A stretch of DNA of 64,000 bases from Puccinellia tenuiflora (lineage: Eukaryota > Streptophyta > Magnoliopsida > Poales > Poaceae): NCBI GenBank assembly GCA_012064385.1, contig QRDG01000473.1, positions 2,225,002-2,289,001 of the forward strand, given 5' to 3'. The translations under genes were made by a program, and so were the position numbers. Numbering within the stretch: the first letter of the stretch is position 1; every line of letters starts with the position of its first letter. The notes below the pieces were generated by a model that saw only the letters and a program-made list of their open reading frames with translations, ran no database searches and was not told the origin of the DNA. Positions 44,978 to 57,912 of this stretch are shown here, in pieces.

Positions 44978-46570
44978 TGATACGTGTCAAACGTATCTAT
45001 ATTTTTTGATTTATCCATGTTGGTTTTGTGATGTTGTCACATGTTTTTATTATCATATTAATCATTTTTATGCATTTTGTCGGACTAACCTATTGACAAG
45101 ATGCCTAGTGCCAGTTTCCTGTTTTTGCTGTTTTTATATTTCAGAAAGTCCACCACAGGAAATATCGTTGGATTGCGCTGAAAATTTACGGAGATTTTTT
45201 ATGTGACGGAAGGAACCAGAGGACCAAAGGGCAGCCTCGGGGGCCACAGGTGGGTGGCGACCGGGACCCCCCTAGGACCTGCGGGTGGGGCCCGCCCCTG
45301 CCCTCTGGGTACCCGCCTCGGCCCCCTCCGACACCTATAAATTCCCTTTAACCCTAAAAACGACGGGGCGACCATTATTTTCCAGAGAAGTCATCCCGAT
45401 GCGCCGTCATCTCAAACCCTAGTTTGGGGGTGATTCCGAAGCAGATCCCGGCACTCTGCCGGAGGGGAGATTGATCCCGGAGGGCTCTTCATCGCCATGC
45501 CTTACTCCGGGATGATTTGTGAGTAGTTCCACCTTGGACCATGGGTCCATGGCAGCAGTTAGATGGTAGTCTCTCTCTCTCTTGTGCTTCATGTCTTATG
45601 ATCTTGTGAGCTGCCTAACATGATCAAGATCGATTATTGTAATGCTATGTGATGTGTTTGCTGGGATCCGATGGATTACAAAGTTATGATCAGATTGTGC
45701 ATGATTCTTATATGTTGATTTATGTTCTTGCATACTCTCCGATGTGCGTAGTTACTTTGACCAAGTGATTGTGTGTATCTCCAAGAGAGGGTATTTATGC
45801 TAGGTAGTGGGTTCATGCCCCCTTTTGTTCCTGGGCACGAGTGACAGAAACGTCTAAGGGCGAGGGTGTGATGTTGCTACTAAGGGTAAAACAGCGGTGT
45901 TAATGTCTCTTTTGATATTAGTATTGCTTACTTCATGCGCTTTAATTAATGCAAATGTCTGTTGCTTGCAACTTAATACCGATGGGTGACAGGCTGGATA
46001 GCGATCCCACGGTGGACTTTTTAGACAAAGATGCAGGTGGACTCAACGGTCTTTGTTCATTGTCGTGATGCCTACTTAAATATTATCATGTTCTCTTTGT
46101 CATAACTAGATTAAGTTTGTGTTATAATCTTGTCAATTGCCCAGCTGTAATTTGTTTACCCATCATATGATTGTTCTATTTACTTGAGAGACTCCACTAG
46201 TGAACCCATGGCCCCCGGTCCATCTTTTTACATTGATTGCAACCTTTATTCATCACTTTTCATCATCATTACTCCACTGGTCCATTTTCATATTTCATCT
46301 ATTTCACTATACAATTAACCGCTTTGTTTTCTGCGAGACCGGAAAGATTGACAACCTTTCCGCCGTTGGGGGCAAAGTATTTTGGTTGAGTGTGTGCAGA
46401 TCCACGTCTGTTGAAGATTAAGCGCCAGAGATCTTCAACATTCACTTTGTTGTTGATTTGAAGGTCCTACTGGTTCGATAAACCTCGGTTCGTTATCGAG
46501 GGAAAACTGCCGCTTGCTACATCTCCGCATTCGCTTGGGGCACTACCCAACTCTTCATCAGTAGCAATCA
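44978..46570 (+). repeat. Athila-type LTR (3' LTR)
   Basis: 1593-bp partner of 38770-40368 with scattered substitutions and small indels, a few percent by eye. Confidence 0.9.
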
Positions 46571-47155
46571 GCGATAAAGTAAATCAATTACATGGCGTTA
46601 AAAATTGGCACACAGGCCATACAATAATAATGAGACATCCATAAGGCTCCTGCCGGTTGCCGTACACACCGACATGCAACTCGTGAAAATTATAAAACAT
46701 GATCATTGCATTCATTATCACAAATCACATCTTGGCCATACCATATCATAAACCCTGCAAAAACAAGTTAGACGCCCTCTACTTTGTTTATGCAATTTTT
46801 ACGTGGCTTCTATGTGTCATGAGATAGAACCGTTCTAATCTACGCAAAGCCACAATGGTGATATAAAAGTTGTTTATTTACTCATCCTTTTAAAGGCCTT
46901 CCATTGCAGATCGCATCTCACTATAGCTAGAGAAACAGACACCCGCCAGCCACTTAAGCAATACAAGTTGCATGTCAAACGTGGAACCGGTCTCTCGTAT
47001 GTGGACGAGTAAAGTTGGTCTGGGCCGCTTCAATCAAGCTATCCCGCAAGATACAAAATACATGCAGGAAGGTAGTAACAAAAACATCAACGCCCACAAC
47101 TCCTTGTGTTCTAATCGCACCAACATCTACGAATAGATCTAGGCTCTGATACCAC
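46571..47155. other. Copia 5' leader, right part with primer site
   Basis: Continues the Copia leader across the Athila insertion. On the minus strand the primer-binding site TGGTATCAGAGC (47143-47154) sits one base inside the 5' LTR. No gene. Confidence 0.8.
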
Positions 47156-48180
47156 CGAAGGGTTCGCAACATAGAAAACAAAAATTTCCTACGCAACAAG
47201 GCGAAAGAAACCCAAACAAGATCATGATCTACTAGATGGAGGTAGCAAGAAGTAGATCAAATCTCACCCTCGAAGAAAACCGAGCATGTTTTGTCGAGGC
47301 AGGGGTTGGCTAGTCGATCCTCGCAACTAGACTCGTATAGTCGCGAGGAGAGGTATTATCCGATCCGTAGCGCCGCACGAGCAGCACCTCCACGGTATCC
47401 ACACGTACAGCTCGATGAAGACTCCTTGATCTTGATCCCGCTAGAGGTGAAGGAGAGGCTCGCGAGATTTCAGCAGCACGACGACAGTGTGGGGGTGGAT
47501 ATGGTGGAGATCCCGGCAGGGCTTCGCCAAGCGGCTGCGGGAGAGGAGAGGGAGAGGAGAAGCAGGGGCGGCGGCTAGGGAGGGGTGAGTGGGAGGGCAG
47601 ACCTACTCCCTGGCCCTCCTTTTATAGGAGGCCAGGGGTGCGCCTCCCTCCCCTAGGGCCGGCGGCCAAGGGGTGCCGTGGCCCCCAAGGCACCACCTAG
47701 GGTTAGGGTTCGGCCCCCTTGTGCCCTAGCCGCATGGGCCTTTGGGGCTGGTGCGGTCAGCCCATGTGGGCTGCTGCACCACCGCTCTTCCATGGGGACC
47801 CCACACGTCAGGTGGACCCACTTCTAGAACCTTTTGGAACCTTCTAGAAACTTCCGGTAACCTGCCAGAAAATTCCCGAACTTTTCTGACGTCTCCGGAA
47901 ACCACTTTCCTTATATGAATTCTATTCTCCGGACTCTTCCGGAGCTCCTCGTGATGTCTAGGATCTCATCCGAGACTCCGAATCAACATTCGTTCAAACC
48001 ATCATTTATCTCAAGCCCTAATTACATCAAAGCATTAAGTGTGTGACCCTACGGGTTCGAGAACATGCAGACATGATCCAATCAATAATCAATAGTGGGA
48101 CCAAGATGCCCATATTGATTCCTACATATTCAACGAAGTACTTTATCGGTTGAACCAAATTATCCGGGACTCAATTAATC
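47156..48180 (-). repeat. Copia LTR (5' LTR), first part
   Basis: Begins CGAAGGGTTCGCAACATAG, with the terminal TG changed to CG. It is interrupted after TAATC (48176-48180) by the solo LTR and resumes at 49937. Confidence 0.9.
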
Positions 48181-49936
48181 TGAAGGGTCGCAGCATAGAA
48201 AACAAAAAATTTCCTACGCAAACTTGGCGGAATAAAACCCAAAACTAGATCAGATCTACGAGATGGTGGTAGCAAGTACGAGATCAAATCTCACCCTCGA
48301 AGAAAACCGAGCGTGTTTTGTCGAGGCAGGGGTTGGCTAGTCGATCCCCGCAACTAGACTTGTCTAGTCGCGAGGAGATGTATTATCCGATGCGTCGCAC
48401 GAGCAACACCTCCGAGAGATCCACACGTACAGCTCGATGAAGACTCCATGTTCTTGATCCCGCAAGAGTTGATGGAGAGGCTCGCGAGATCAGCAGCACA
48501 ACGACGGTGGTGTGGTGGATATGGTGGAGATCTAGCAGGGCTTCGCCAAGCGACAAGCTAGAGAGGAGGGAGGAGGAGGAGGTGATGCGGCAGGGGAGGG
48601 GGGCGGCGGCTAGGGAGCACAAGGGTGCGCCGCCCCTTGCCCTGCGCATCCTTATATAGGTGGCCAGGGTTGGGGTGCGCCCCCCTTGCCCTAGGGCCGG
48701 CCGGCTTGGGTGGCTTGGCCCCCAAGCAAGCCCTAGGGTTTGGGGCGCCCCCTCCTTTGGGCCCCTTAGCCCTTGCCGCATGGGCCTAGGAGGCTGGTGC
48801 GGCTGGCCCATGAGGCTGCTGCACCACCCCTATGGTCCATGTGGGCCCCATACTCCTATGGGCCCCACTTCTAGACTCCTCTAGAACCTTCTAGAATATT
48901 CCGGTACCCTACCGGAAAATTCCCGGACTTTTCCGATACCTCCGGAAACCACTTTCCTTATATGAATCTTATTCTCCGGATGACTCCGGAACTCCTCGTG
49001 ATATCTGGGATCCCATCCGAGACTCCGAATCAATATTCATTCACACCATCATTTATCTCGAGCCCTAACTACATCGAACGTTAAGTGTGTGACCCTGCGG
49101 GTTCGAGAATATGTCATATTAATAGCGGGACCGGGATGCCCATATTAATTCCTACATATTCAACGAAGTACTTTACCAGTTGAACCACTATGTCCGGGAT
49201 TCAATTAATCCATATACGATTGCTTTTGTTTCACGATATCTTACGTGTCCGAGACTTGATCACTCATATCTCCATATCCGATTAATCTCATTCCCGACAA
49301 GTTCTCTTTACTCGTTCCCATAGGATAGGATCCACTGTGAGGGCCTAGAGAAATCTATCCAACTGTTGGACGAACAAATCTATCCAACTCTTTACTCTTT
49401 ACAAGTTCTCTTTACACACTTAGTCATATGTTTGCAAGCGTTTGGATGCTATGCTACCGAGAGGGCCCAGAGAAATCTATCCAACTGTTGGACGAACAAA
49501 TCCCAGTCTTGATTCATGCAACCCAACAACTTACCATCGGGGATACCTGAAAAACACCTTTATAGTCACCCAGTTACGAGATGACGTTTGATGTCCACAA
49601 AGTACTTTTCCAGTAAGTGGGGGTAACATTATCTCATGGTCTAAGGAAACTATATTTGACATCTACTTTATTTTGGGTCTGTCCATTATATCATCCCCAT
49701 GATACAACTCCGTTTATCAAGTGATTCATTAATCCTTGGTTAGGAAACTTCTAACCAACACTTGATCAAACGAACTAGTTACTAGAGGCTTACTAGGGAC
49801 ACTTTTCCGTTTATATTCCACACATGTATTTGTTTCCGATTAATACACTTATAGCATGGATAATAAACATTTATCATGAACAGGAAATATGATAAATAAT
49901 AAACTTTATTATTGCCTCTAGGGCATATTTCCAACA
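48181..49936 (-). mobile_element. Copia solo LTR nested in Copia LTR
   Basis: 1756-bp LTR of a related Angela-like family, TGAAGGGTCGC...TATTTCCAACA on the plus strand, with target duplication TAATC (48176-48180 and 49937-49941). No internal domain. A local duplication around 49340-49500 repeats AGAAATCTATCCAACTGTTG. It arose by LTR-LTR recombination or partial insertion. Confidence 0.88.
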
Positions 49937-50591
49937 TAATCCATATATGATTCCTTGTCTCACGATATTTTACTTGCCCGAGACTTAATCACCGATATGT
50001 CCATATCTGATTAATCTCGTTTCCAACAAGTTCTCTTTACTCGTTCCATAGGATAGGATCCTTATGACTAGCTACTTAGTCATATGCTTGCAAGCTTTTG
50101 GATGCTATGCTACCGAGAGGGCCCAGAGATATCTATCCACTGTTTGGACGGACAAATCCCAATCTTGATTCATGTGACCCAACAACCTGCCATTGGAGAT
50201 ACCTGAAAAACACCTTTATAATCACCCAGTTATGAAGTGACGTTTGATGTCCACAAAGTATTCCTCTGGTAGACGGGAGTGACATAACCTCATGGTCTAA
50301 GGAAACTATATTTGACATCTATTAAAATGGGCCTGTCCATTATATCATCTCCTATGATATAACTCCCTTTATCTAGTGATTCATAAATCCTTTGTTAGGA
50401 AACTTCTAACCAACACTTGATCAAACTAACTAGTTATGAGAGGCTTACTAGGGACACTTTGTCATTTATATTGCACACATGTATTTGTTTCCGGTTAATA
50501 CAATTATAGCATGGATAATAAACATTTATCATGAACGGGAAATATGATAATTAATAATCTTTATTATTGCCTCTTGGGCATATCTCCAACA
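49937..50591 (-). repeat. Copia LTR (5' LTR), second part
   Basis: Rest of the LTR split by the solo LTR, ending CTCCAACA and followed by CAAAT. Near-identical to 426-1080. Confidence 0.9.
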
Positions 50592-52158
50592 CAAATAAGG
50601 TCTACTCATCAAATAAGGTCTACTATGAGTGAATTGGACCATATTCGTACTTGCTTCATATTTTTTAGCACTTATCAAATTTAATTTTTTATAAATTATT
50701 TGAAAAAACACTTTTGCACTATTTTTGCCATGCCAAGATACACCTATTTGCCAAATATGGGCATATTATCATGAACCATGCTATGTATATGACAATCAAC
50801 TTAGTTATTCGTCTTGAAACCCATGAATGTTCATACATGATAGTCTTTTCTTGTGAAGATTGTTTCTCGAAAGTTGTCATGTTCCAAATTTTGTGTTTTA
50901 CTAGAACATAGTACACACAAAAGGACCCCATGAGGAAGGAGTGCATTTTTTTTTTTGGAATAATTCTGATTTTTTATTTTTTTTAAACAAAGTCAAAATG
51001 GTTGATATGGCTATTCATAGAAAGGGGTCGAATATATCAAACTCTTGGTGATTTTCTGGTATAATCACTACTTGTTTATCCTAAAATGTTTTTGAGTATT
51101 TATAGGACCAACTATCACAAAGTTGTAGTTAAAAATTGATTTACTTTCTGGAAAAGTTATAAGTCGTTTAAATGGCTCAAAGTATCTAGAAAGCGAGAAA
51201 ATTGATTTTTTTTTTAGAATTGTCCATCAAATATGGTCTAATTTGCGTGAAAATTGGATTTGCACCATTTTTCCCAATAATATTTATACTTGCTTCATGA
51301 AAATCTATTTTTTACGATAGAAAATGGAAAATAATATTGTTATTAATAATTTGGAAATTCACTTTGACACTATTATTTGGCATGCCAACAAATGGTCTAC
51401 TTTAAGTGAAAATTGGATTTGCACTTTTTTCAGAATATTCTGTATACTTGCTTCATAAAAAAGTTTATTTTTTACGCTAAGAAAATGAAAAAAGATATTA
51501 TTATAAATAATTTGAAACTTTACTTTGATTATTGTTTGCCATGCCAAGATATACCTATTTTCCCAAATATGGTCATATAATCATGAACCATGCAGTGGGT
51601 ATGGCCAGCAACTTGGTTATTTGGTTTGAAAGTCGTGAATGTTCATACATAATAGTCTTTTTTGTGAAGACTTATTCCCAAAAGTGGTCTCCGAGAAATG
51701 ATTGTATTTTTTGTGAAGACTTATTCCCCGAGAAATGATAGCATTTGTTGAAGTGGTCTCCATTTCCTTTGATTGTTTTCAAAATAGAGTCAAAATGGTT
51801 ATCACAGCTATTCATAGAAAGGAGTTGAATATTTTAAAACTCTTGGTGAGTCTATGATATAATCACTACTTTGGTATCTTAAAACTAATTTTGCAATTTA
51901 TGGAATATAATTATCACGCACTTATAGTTCAATTTTGTCACTTTCGTAAAATCAAAATAAAATCATTTAAATGGGCGAAATAACTAGAATGCGAGAAAAT
52001 CATAATTTTGGGAATTGTACATGAAAAATCATAATTTTGGGAATTGTGTAAAATTGGAGTGCTGCCATTTTACATCATATTCATTGCAACGGATTAGAAA
52101 ACCATTTAGATACTTTGAAAATAAAAAATGATATTTTTATAAGTAGTTAAAAAATCAG
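50592..52158. repeat. AT-rich ~645-bp tandem repeat array, copy 3 flank
   Basis: Right half of the array interrupted by the Copia nest and a near-identical copy of 1081-2881 without the 206-bp MITE. A rearrangement around 51665-51740 repeats GTGAAGACTTATTCCC and CCGAGAAATGAT and removes about 60 bp. No gene seen. Confidence 0.75.
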
Positions 52159-52170
52159 TTTGGCATTATT

Positions 52171-52316
52171 GTTTTTTTTTAAGAAATGTAGTAGGGAATC
52201 TCCTACATCATTTTTTAATAATAAGAACCTAAATATGCATCCATCGAGGACTTGAACATGAATGGTTGGGTTGTACATTCACTTTCCAAACGAAGTGAGC
52301 TAGACTCACTATTTTT
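52171..52316 (-). mobile_element. tRNA-derived SINE, copy 3 flank
   Basis: Same insertion as at 2894-3038, with TTTGGCATTATT duplications at 52159-52170 and 52317-52328. Confidence 0.75.
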
Positions 52317-52328
52317 TTTGGCATTATT

Positions 52329-53553
52329 ATTTAGTAAAAGGAACTTCTGGCCAGCAAGTGAACCTATTATATTATAAAAAAATGATGCATTCCCGTAGAT
52401 TTTTCTTTAAAAAAATCATGTGTGATTTCCTTCTACATCCATACATTTGTTTTCTGAAAATCGTTTATGATTGCCGCTTACATCACACACATCCTTTTGT
52501 TTGGTAAAATTGTATGCAATGCATCACATTTTACTCCTTTTGGAATTTTTAAACTTAGAATTTCAAAAATCATTTTACCCTATTGTTTATTATGGTACAT
52601 GGTGCACTTGTGGCAATAACGGACCCATTATGACCAATATTCTTTTATTGTGCATTGCCACAAATTTTGAAACCTTGTCTGGTTGCCTTCTACATTGCCC
52701 ATCTTTTATTTTTCAAAAACCGTGTGTGGTTGCATCACATACCATTTTATTTTTTTAACCGTGTGAGATATCCGAACGGTACACACGTTTTTTCTTGACG
52801 AATATGCAACGAGCATGTTTTTACATGTTTGGTAAAATGTTATGCGATTGGGGGGGGGGGGGGGGGGGGTATTAAATTGTCTGATCGTTACTAGTGATCC
52901 TAGTTGATCATCTCTGCAATCATATTTTGGTGTCATATTTTTTCTTTTAATTGTTTGATTGTGTGCTTAATCAATTTATTGGTCGACTCTAGACATGTTG
53001 TTATGAACTAGGTGTACTGGTATATGCTTGATTTCCTTAATATTGCCCTTTAGAAAAACAATTAAGCCCTAAACCTACCTCTCTTTTGAAAGAATCCAAT
53101 ATCAGTCTACGTTATGTTGCTAGTGCAATAGGTGAGGATTGCAACTCGATTTGAGCCTACCAAAAACCCGCTTTCCACAATAAACCGAAAACTTCACAAC
53201 TGTATGGAAAATATAAGGCTTTCTGCAAAATGCAAAAAAACTGAAATGAAAAATAGAAGAACTCGTTTGAAAATATGCAGGGGGAGACGTCGTTATTAAC
53301 AGTAGACAAACTGTTGAACTGTGCTAGATTGCCATGTACACACTTACTAGAAGCCAAGATGCGATACGCTGAAAATAATGGCCAAATGGTAGCGTGAACA
53401 CAAAGCATAGAGTTGTTCGTTGTTTGTACAGATCCGCATCTCCTGACTAGCTAGTACATTATGTCTCAAAGGAAAAAACTTATTTATTCTTGCTTATGTG
53501 TCTCAAGCAGCAGATCCTAAAGCACCGAGGGATATAACAATGGAAGAGGTCAT
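52329..53553. other. Downstream intergenic region of copy 3, no gene seen
   Basis: Near-identical to 3051-4239, with a 20-G run at 52850-52869. Confidence 0.6.
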
Positions 53554-53598
53554 TTACTCGCCCATCCTCATGACACATCGCAGTCCTTCCCCCTTTAA
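53554..53598 (-). pseudogene. Remnant of ADH last exon downstream of copy 3
   Basis: Same remnant as 4240-4284, C-terminus RMGE plus TAA on the minus strand, about 160 bp before the real stop codon of copy 3. The interval is shorter than in copy 1 because of a deletion of about 40 bp near 53680. Confidence 0.75.
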
Positions 53599-53714
53599 CA
53601 CAATACGCAGAGCTGTTCGTTCTCTGTGATCACAGAGATGAACACCACATGCTTATCTCACGACTAGTACGTTATTATACACCAACTCTTGAAATGGCCG
53701 AGAAGAGGCGATCT

Positions 53715-55989
53715 CTACTCGTCCATCCTCATGACGCAGCGCAGTCCCTCCCCCTTGAGCATGAGGTCGAACGCGGTGTTGATCTGCGAGAATGGCACGC
53801 TGTGCGTGATGAACTTCTCCAGCTCCAGCTCCTTCCTCATGTACATCTCCACGACCTCAGGGAGGTCGGTGCGCGGCTTGTAGTTGCCGAAGAAGGTGCC
53901 TTTCAGTGTCTTCTCGCTGAGAAAGTTCATCGGCTGGGTCTTGAATACGTCCTCCTTGTGAGGGACGCCCACCAGCACGGCCACGCCCCACCCCTGCATC
54001 GATCCAACAGATTCCATGATTCAGTTTAAAAAAGGATAGGCATTGCTCACAATGATCATAGGAGTACAGATTGTGGAATGAAAAAGTATATTACATCGCT
54101 GACGCATTCGAAGGCGGAAATCATGGCGTTGATGTTGCCAGTACACTCGACGGCGCTGTCAACTCCACCATTTGTCATCTCAACCAGCACCTGATCATCA
54201 TTGAACAATGAGTTTTTGGGCCCAAGGTTGCGTATGTCATGAACAAAGGGAGAACTGCGTGCTGATTGAAAGTAACAAACCTCTTGCACGGGCTTGGTGT
54301 AGTCCTTTGGGTTCACAAAGTCAGTGCATCCAAATTTCTTAGCTGAAAAATGACAGACATGTTGGTTCAGTTTCAGTGTGCTATCAAACAACATTTACTA
54401 AGATGTCCTTGTGTTTACATCAGACAAATTTTACCTTGCTCGTATTTAGCAGGGTTCAAGTCCACACCAATGATCCTTGATGCCCCAGCCATCTTGGCCC
54501 CTTCCATGGCCTGATCATTTCGAACAAAAATATATCAATTAGTCTTAGTTAAAATATAATGTCAGCAACCTGCAATAATATATTGTGGAAGATATTGATC
54601 ATATAGTGTCACTTACAGCAAGGCCTACAGCTCCAAGACCGAATATTGCCACCGTTGAACCCTTCTTCGGTTTCGCGACATTTAGCGTGGCACCAAGTCC
54701 TGAAGAAAAATGACATTTCATCAACTAAACGAGGCATCCCAAACTTATTGTTTTATTTGGGAATACTAGTATTAGGAGCCATATCTTACCAGTTGAGATA
54801 CCGCAGCTGAGAACACAAACTTTGTCAAGGGGCGCCTCTGGGTTGATCTTCGCAAGGCACCCGACATGGATCACGGTGTACTCACTGAAGGTGGAGGTAC
54901 CGACGAAGTGGAAGATCGGTTTCCCATTGATCGTAAAGCGGGACTGTCCGTCACCGATCATCACACCACGATCAACATTGATCCTGAGGAGGTCACACAG
55001 GTTGCTCTCCTCCGACTTGCAATGGGCACACTCCTTGCACTCACCAGTGAACACCGGGAGGACATGATCACCTGGGACAAGCTCAGTCACACCCTCTCCG
55101 ACGCTCTCGACAATCCTGTGAGGAGGAAGTAATTTTGGGAAACGGTTTTTATAACAGATAAACTATGAAGATCAAACATAATATTCATTGAAGTGCAGAA
55201 AAGAGACACTTGTCAAGGAAATTAGTGAACCCAAATAGATCACAAAATTATTAATATATTCAGTTATCTGATTTAATAATAATGTGTACAGAAGTAATTA
55301 GGAGATATACCATACTGTTCCACCAAGCACTTTATGTGAGCTTGTGTTCTATCCCATGGCACTAAAATTTGGACACTTGCTGTATATTGTTATCAATCCA
55401 ATACTAGTGACAAATCAGGACTTAGGATGACTATAACTACAAGCGAGCATGAATAAACTAGAATTTAGGAGTCAAGATTCCACAAAGCAACACTGTAACA
55501 GAATAAGATAGAGACAGAGAGGCAGAAGTGTGATGCGTACCCTCCAGCTTCATGGCCTAAGATCCTAGGGAAAACAGGAGTTTGCCCCTGCAGAAATCCA
55601 AGCAGAACATCACCATTTTAATTAGCCGCTGATCCTTGGCCTCCCGTTACCCGATTGAAAACCACGAAACTAGTATGAGATAACAAACAATTATGGATAC
55701 CTTGGCCTCCCAGAAGTAGACGTCAGTATGGCAGAGGGCGGTATAGAGTATCTTGACACGCACTTCCATGGCCTGCGGCGGCGCCACTTCCACCTCCTCG
55801 ATCGACAGCGGCTTCCCGGCCTCCCATGCCACCGCCGCTGCAGTCACCCACGAACAAAACCAGTTAGCCCTCCGTTACTCCCAACAATTCTTCCAGAGTT
55901 CCTTCGCACACCAATCAAGCATATGTAACTAGCTACTAGTATTTCAAGAACTAACCTCTGCACTTGATCACCTTCCCGGCGGTCGCCAT
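53715..55989 (-). CDS. ADH1: Alcohol dehydrogenase 1, copy 3 (nine exons, 379 aa)
   Basis: Exons on the minus strand: 55956-55989, 55701-55837, 55541-55587, 54790-55115, 54617-54699, 54435-54510, 54281-54342, 54095-54190, 53715-53993. Sizes (34, 137, 47, 326, 83, 76, 62, 96, 279) equal those of copy 1, and all splice sites are GT-AG. As far as I can compare, the predicted protein is identical to copy 1, including R11 and S before the DGWGV segment; nucleotide changes such as that in FKTQ are silent. Zinc ligands C47, H69, C177 and C99/102/105/113 and the GLGAVG fold are kept. Its promoter differs from those of copies 1 and 2. Expected role is ethanol fermentation in low oxygen. Confidence 0.95.
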
Positions 55990-56108
55990 TGCTTTCGGTC
56001 GCTAGCTAGCTGCAAGAACTCAAAGACAAAGATCGATCCTTGTTGCTGTGTCTACTTTGCAGTACGTTGATTAAACGTTGGTGAGGAAGAAAGGCGAGGC
56101 GAGCCCTG

Positions 56109-56116
56109 TATATATA
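56109..56116 (-). promoter_or_regulatory. TATA box of ADH copy 3
   Basis: TATATATA 120-127 bp upstream of the ATG. Confidence 0.8.
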
Positions 56117-56383
56117 CTGATGCTGGATGAATTATCAAGTTATTAAGGTTAGCTTGGGGAATAGAAAGGGATTTTTTTTTCTTGGAGAAGGTAGCCGAAA
56201 CAGGGGATGCCGCCTCAGCTGCTGCTTCTGTTCGTCCGCTGCTCTGTCCGCTTGTGTCTCCGCCGGTTTCAGATATTGATTGAAAACGTAGTGACGTGAT
56301 CAAGGGGCTATAGGTCAACGGCAGCGAAAATAAGAAAATGGATTGCAAAACTCGCGGCAAGACACAGAAAGAGTTGACTTGGA

Positions 56384-56399
56384 GACCAAAACCGGGGCA
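56384..56399 (-). promoter_or_regulatory. Putative anaerobic response element, copy 3
   Basis: TGCCCCGGTTTTGGTC on the minus strand, conserved although the sequence on both sides has changed relative to copies 1 and 2 (for example GTTTCAGATATTGATTG replaces GTTTGTTGTGAC nearby). Confidence 0.6.
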
Positions 56400-56705
56400 G
56401 GCTTCGGACTGACCACTAAAACTGACTATGAAAAACAACAGCTAGCGGCAACATCCCCTGTCTCCACGTTTTGCAACGGGCGTCGCCTTGCCAGAAGAAT
56501 ATACTCTGCATCTGCCGGTTTAGTGCATGGGTGCTAGATTGGTCGGTTTTCTATTTTATTTTCTCGGGAAAGATTCAGAAGTCTGTAGAATACGAGTATT
56601 TTAAAAAATATATACCACGTTATTCATAGAAAACCTAGAGAGAGGCTCTGGGTGTACCACTCCGCCACTCCTCCGCCGGTAAATAGCCCTCCTCTCTAGG
56701 CGATA

Positions 56706-57912
56706 TGGTATCTATTTAAATCATCTGTGAAGATCAAGAAATTACGATATCCACCGCGCTGCAACACTCATTGGACCGCACATATCAGTATGTATGATTT
56801 CTAACAAATCTGTTGCTCTCTCCATCGTGTCGGAGAAGGGTGTTCGGGTCATCTTGCCCATGAGGCATGGTTCGCAAGTTTCAAATGATTCAAAATCAAG
56901 TGAATCCAAAAGTTCATCAGAATGGAGTTTCTTCATGCGCTTTACACCAATGTGACCCAAACGGCAGTGCCACAAATATGTGGTATTATCATCATTCAGT
57001 TTACATCTTTTGGCATCAATGTTATGAACATGTGTATCACTACTATCGAGATTCAACAGAAATAAACCATTCCTCTCAGGTGCATGGCCATAAAAGATAT
57101 TATCCATGTAAATCGAAACACCAAAGTTTTCAGACTTAAATGAATAACCGTCTCGTAATAAACAAGATCCAGATACAATGTTCATGCTTAACGCAGGCAC
57201 CAAATAACAATTATTAAGGTTTAAAACTCATCCCGAAGGTAGACGTAGAGGGAGTGTGCCGACAGCAATGACTTCAACTTTTGATCCATTTCCGACGCGC
57301 ATCGTCACCTCGTCCCTCGCCAAGCATCGTCTATTCCGCAGCTCCTGTTTCGAGTTACATATATTAGCAACCGAACCAGTATCAAATACCCAGGTGCTAC
57401 TACGAGCACTTGTTAAATACACATCAATAACATGTATATCACATATACCTTGTTTGACGGTGCCAGCCTTCTTGTCCGCCAGATACTTGGGGCAGTTCCG
57501 CTTCCAGTGTCCAGTTCCCTTGCAGTAGAAGCACTCAGTATCAGACTTAGGGCCCTTCCTTGACTTCCTCGCAGGCGCGGCAGCTTGCTTGCCGCCCTTC
57601 TTGAAGTTGTCTCTCTTGCCCCTTTTCTTGAAACTGGTGGTCTTATTGACCATCAACACTTGATGCTCCTTCTTGATTTCCACCTCCGCGGTCTTTAACA
57701 TCGCGAAGAGCTCAGGAAGAGTTTTCTCCATCCCTTGCATATTATAGTTCATCACGAAGCCTTTGTAGCTAGGTGGAAGTGACTGGAGAACGCGGTCAAT
57801 CCCCAACTCATTGGGAATCACAACACCCAGCTGTGCCAGACGATCACCGTACCCAGACATTTTGAGCACGTGTTCACTGACAGAGCTGTTCTCCTCCATC
57901 ATACAGCTAAAT
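56706..57912 (-). mobile_element. LTR-less Copia gag-protease-integrase fragment
   Basis: 1.2-kb internal piece of an Angela-like element, minus orientation. The gag frame 57902-57228 has KMSGYGDRLAQLG, an intact zinc knuckle CFYCKGTGHWKRNC and protease WVFDTGSVANICNS. The frame 57203-56742 has the integrase zinc region WHCRLGHIGVKRM...CEPCLMGK. Both ends are abrupt, with no LTR and no obvious target duplication. It replaces about 540 bp of flank (compare 9410-9950). Confidence 0.85.

Larger units (their letters stand above)
38770..46570 (+). mobile_element. Non-autonomous Gypsy element, Athila lineage, 7.8 kb
   Basis: Complete element inside the Copia leader, plus orientation, with target duplication GCGAT (38765-38769 and 46571-46575). 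LTRs 38770-40368 (1599 bp) and 44978-46570 (1593 bp) begin TGATACGTGTCAAACGTATC and end CAGTAGCAATCA. The primer site TGGCACCGTTGCCGGGGA (40379-40396, tRNA-Asp type) comes ten bases after the left LTR. The polypurine tract AAGCTTGGGGATAC precedes the right LTR. Only gag and a protease-like domain are encoded; RT and integrase are absent, so it must depend on another element. Confidence 0.93.
31406..50591 (-). mobile_element. Angela/BARE-like Copia retrotransposon with nested insertions
   Basis: Outer element of a nest, minus orientation. Target duplication CAAAT at 31401-31405 and 50592-50596; the uninterrupted target is at 10463-10467. LTR starts are TGTTGGAGATATGCCC and ends AACCCTTCA. The primer site TGGTATCAGAGC (47143-47154, initiator tRNA-Met type) and polypurine tract GTAGGTGGGAGAC (beside 33068) are present. 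The internal region is 33068-38769 plus 46571-47155. Without the nested Athila element and solo LTR the element is about 9.6 kb. All coding parts are broken. Confidence 0.92.
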
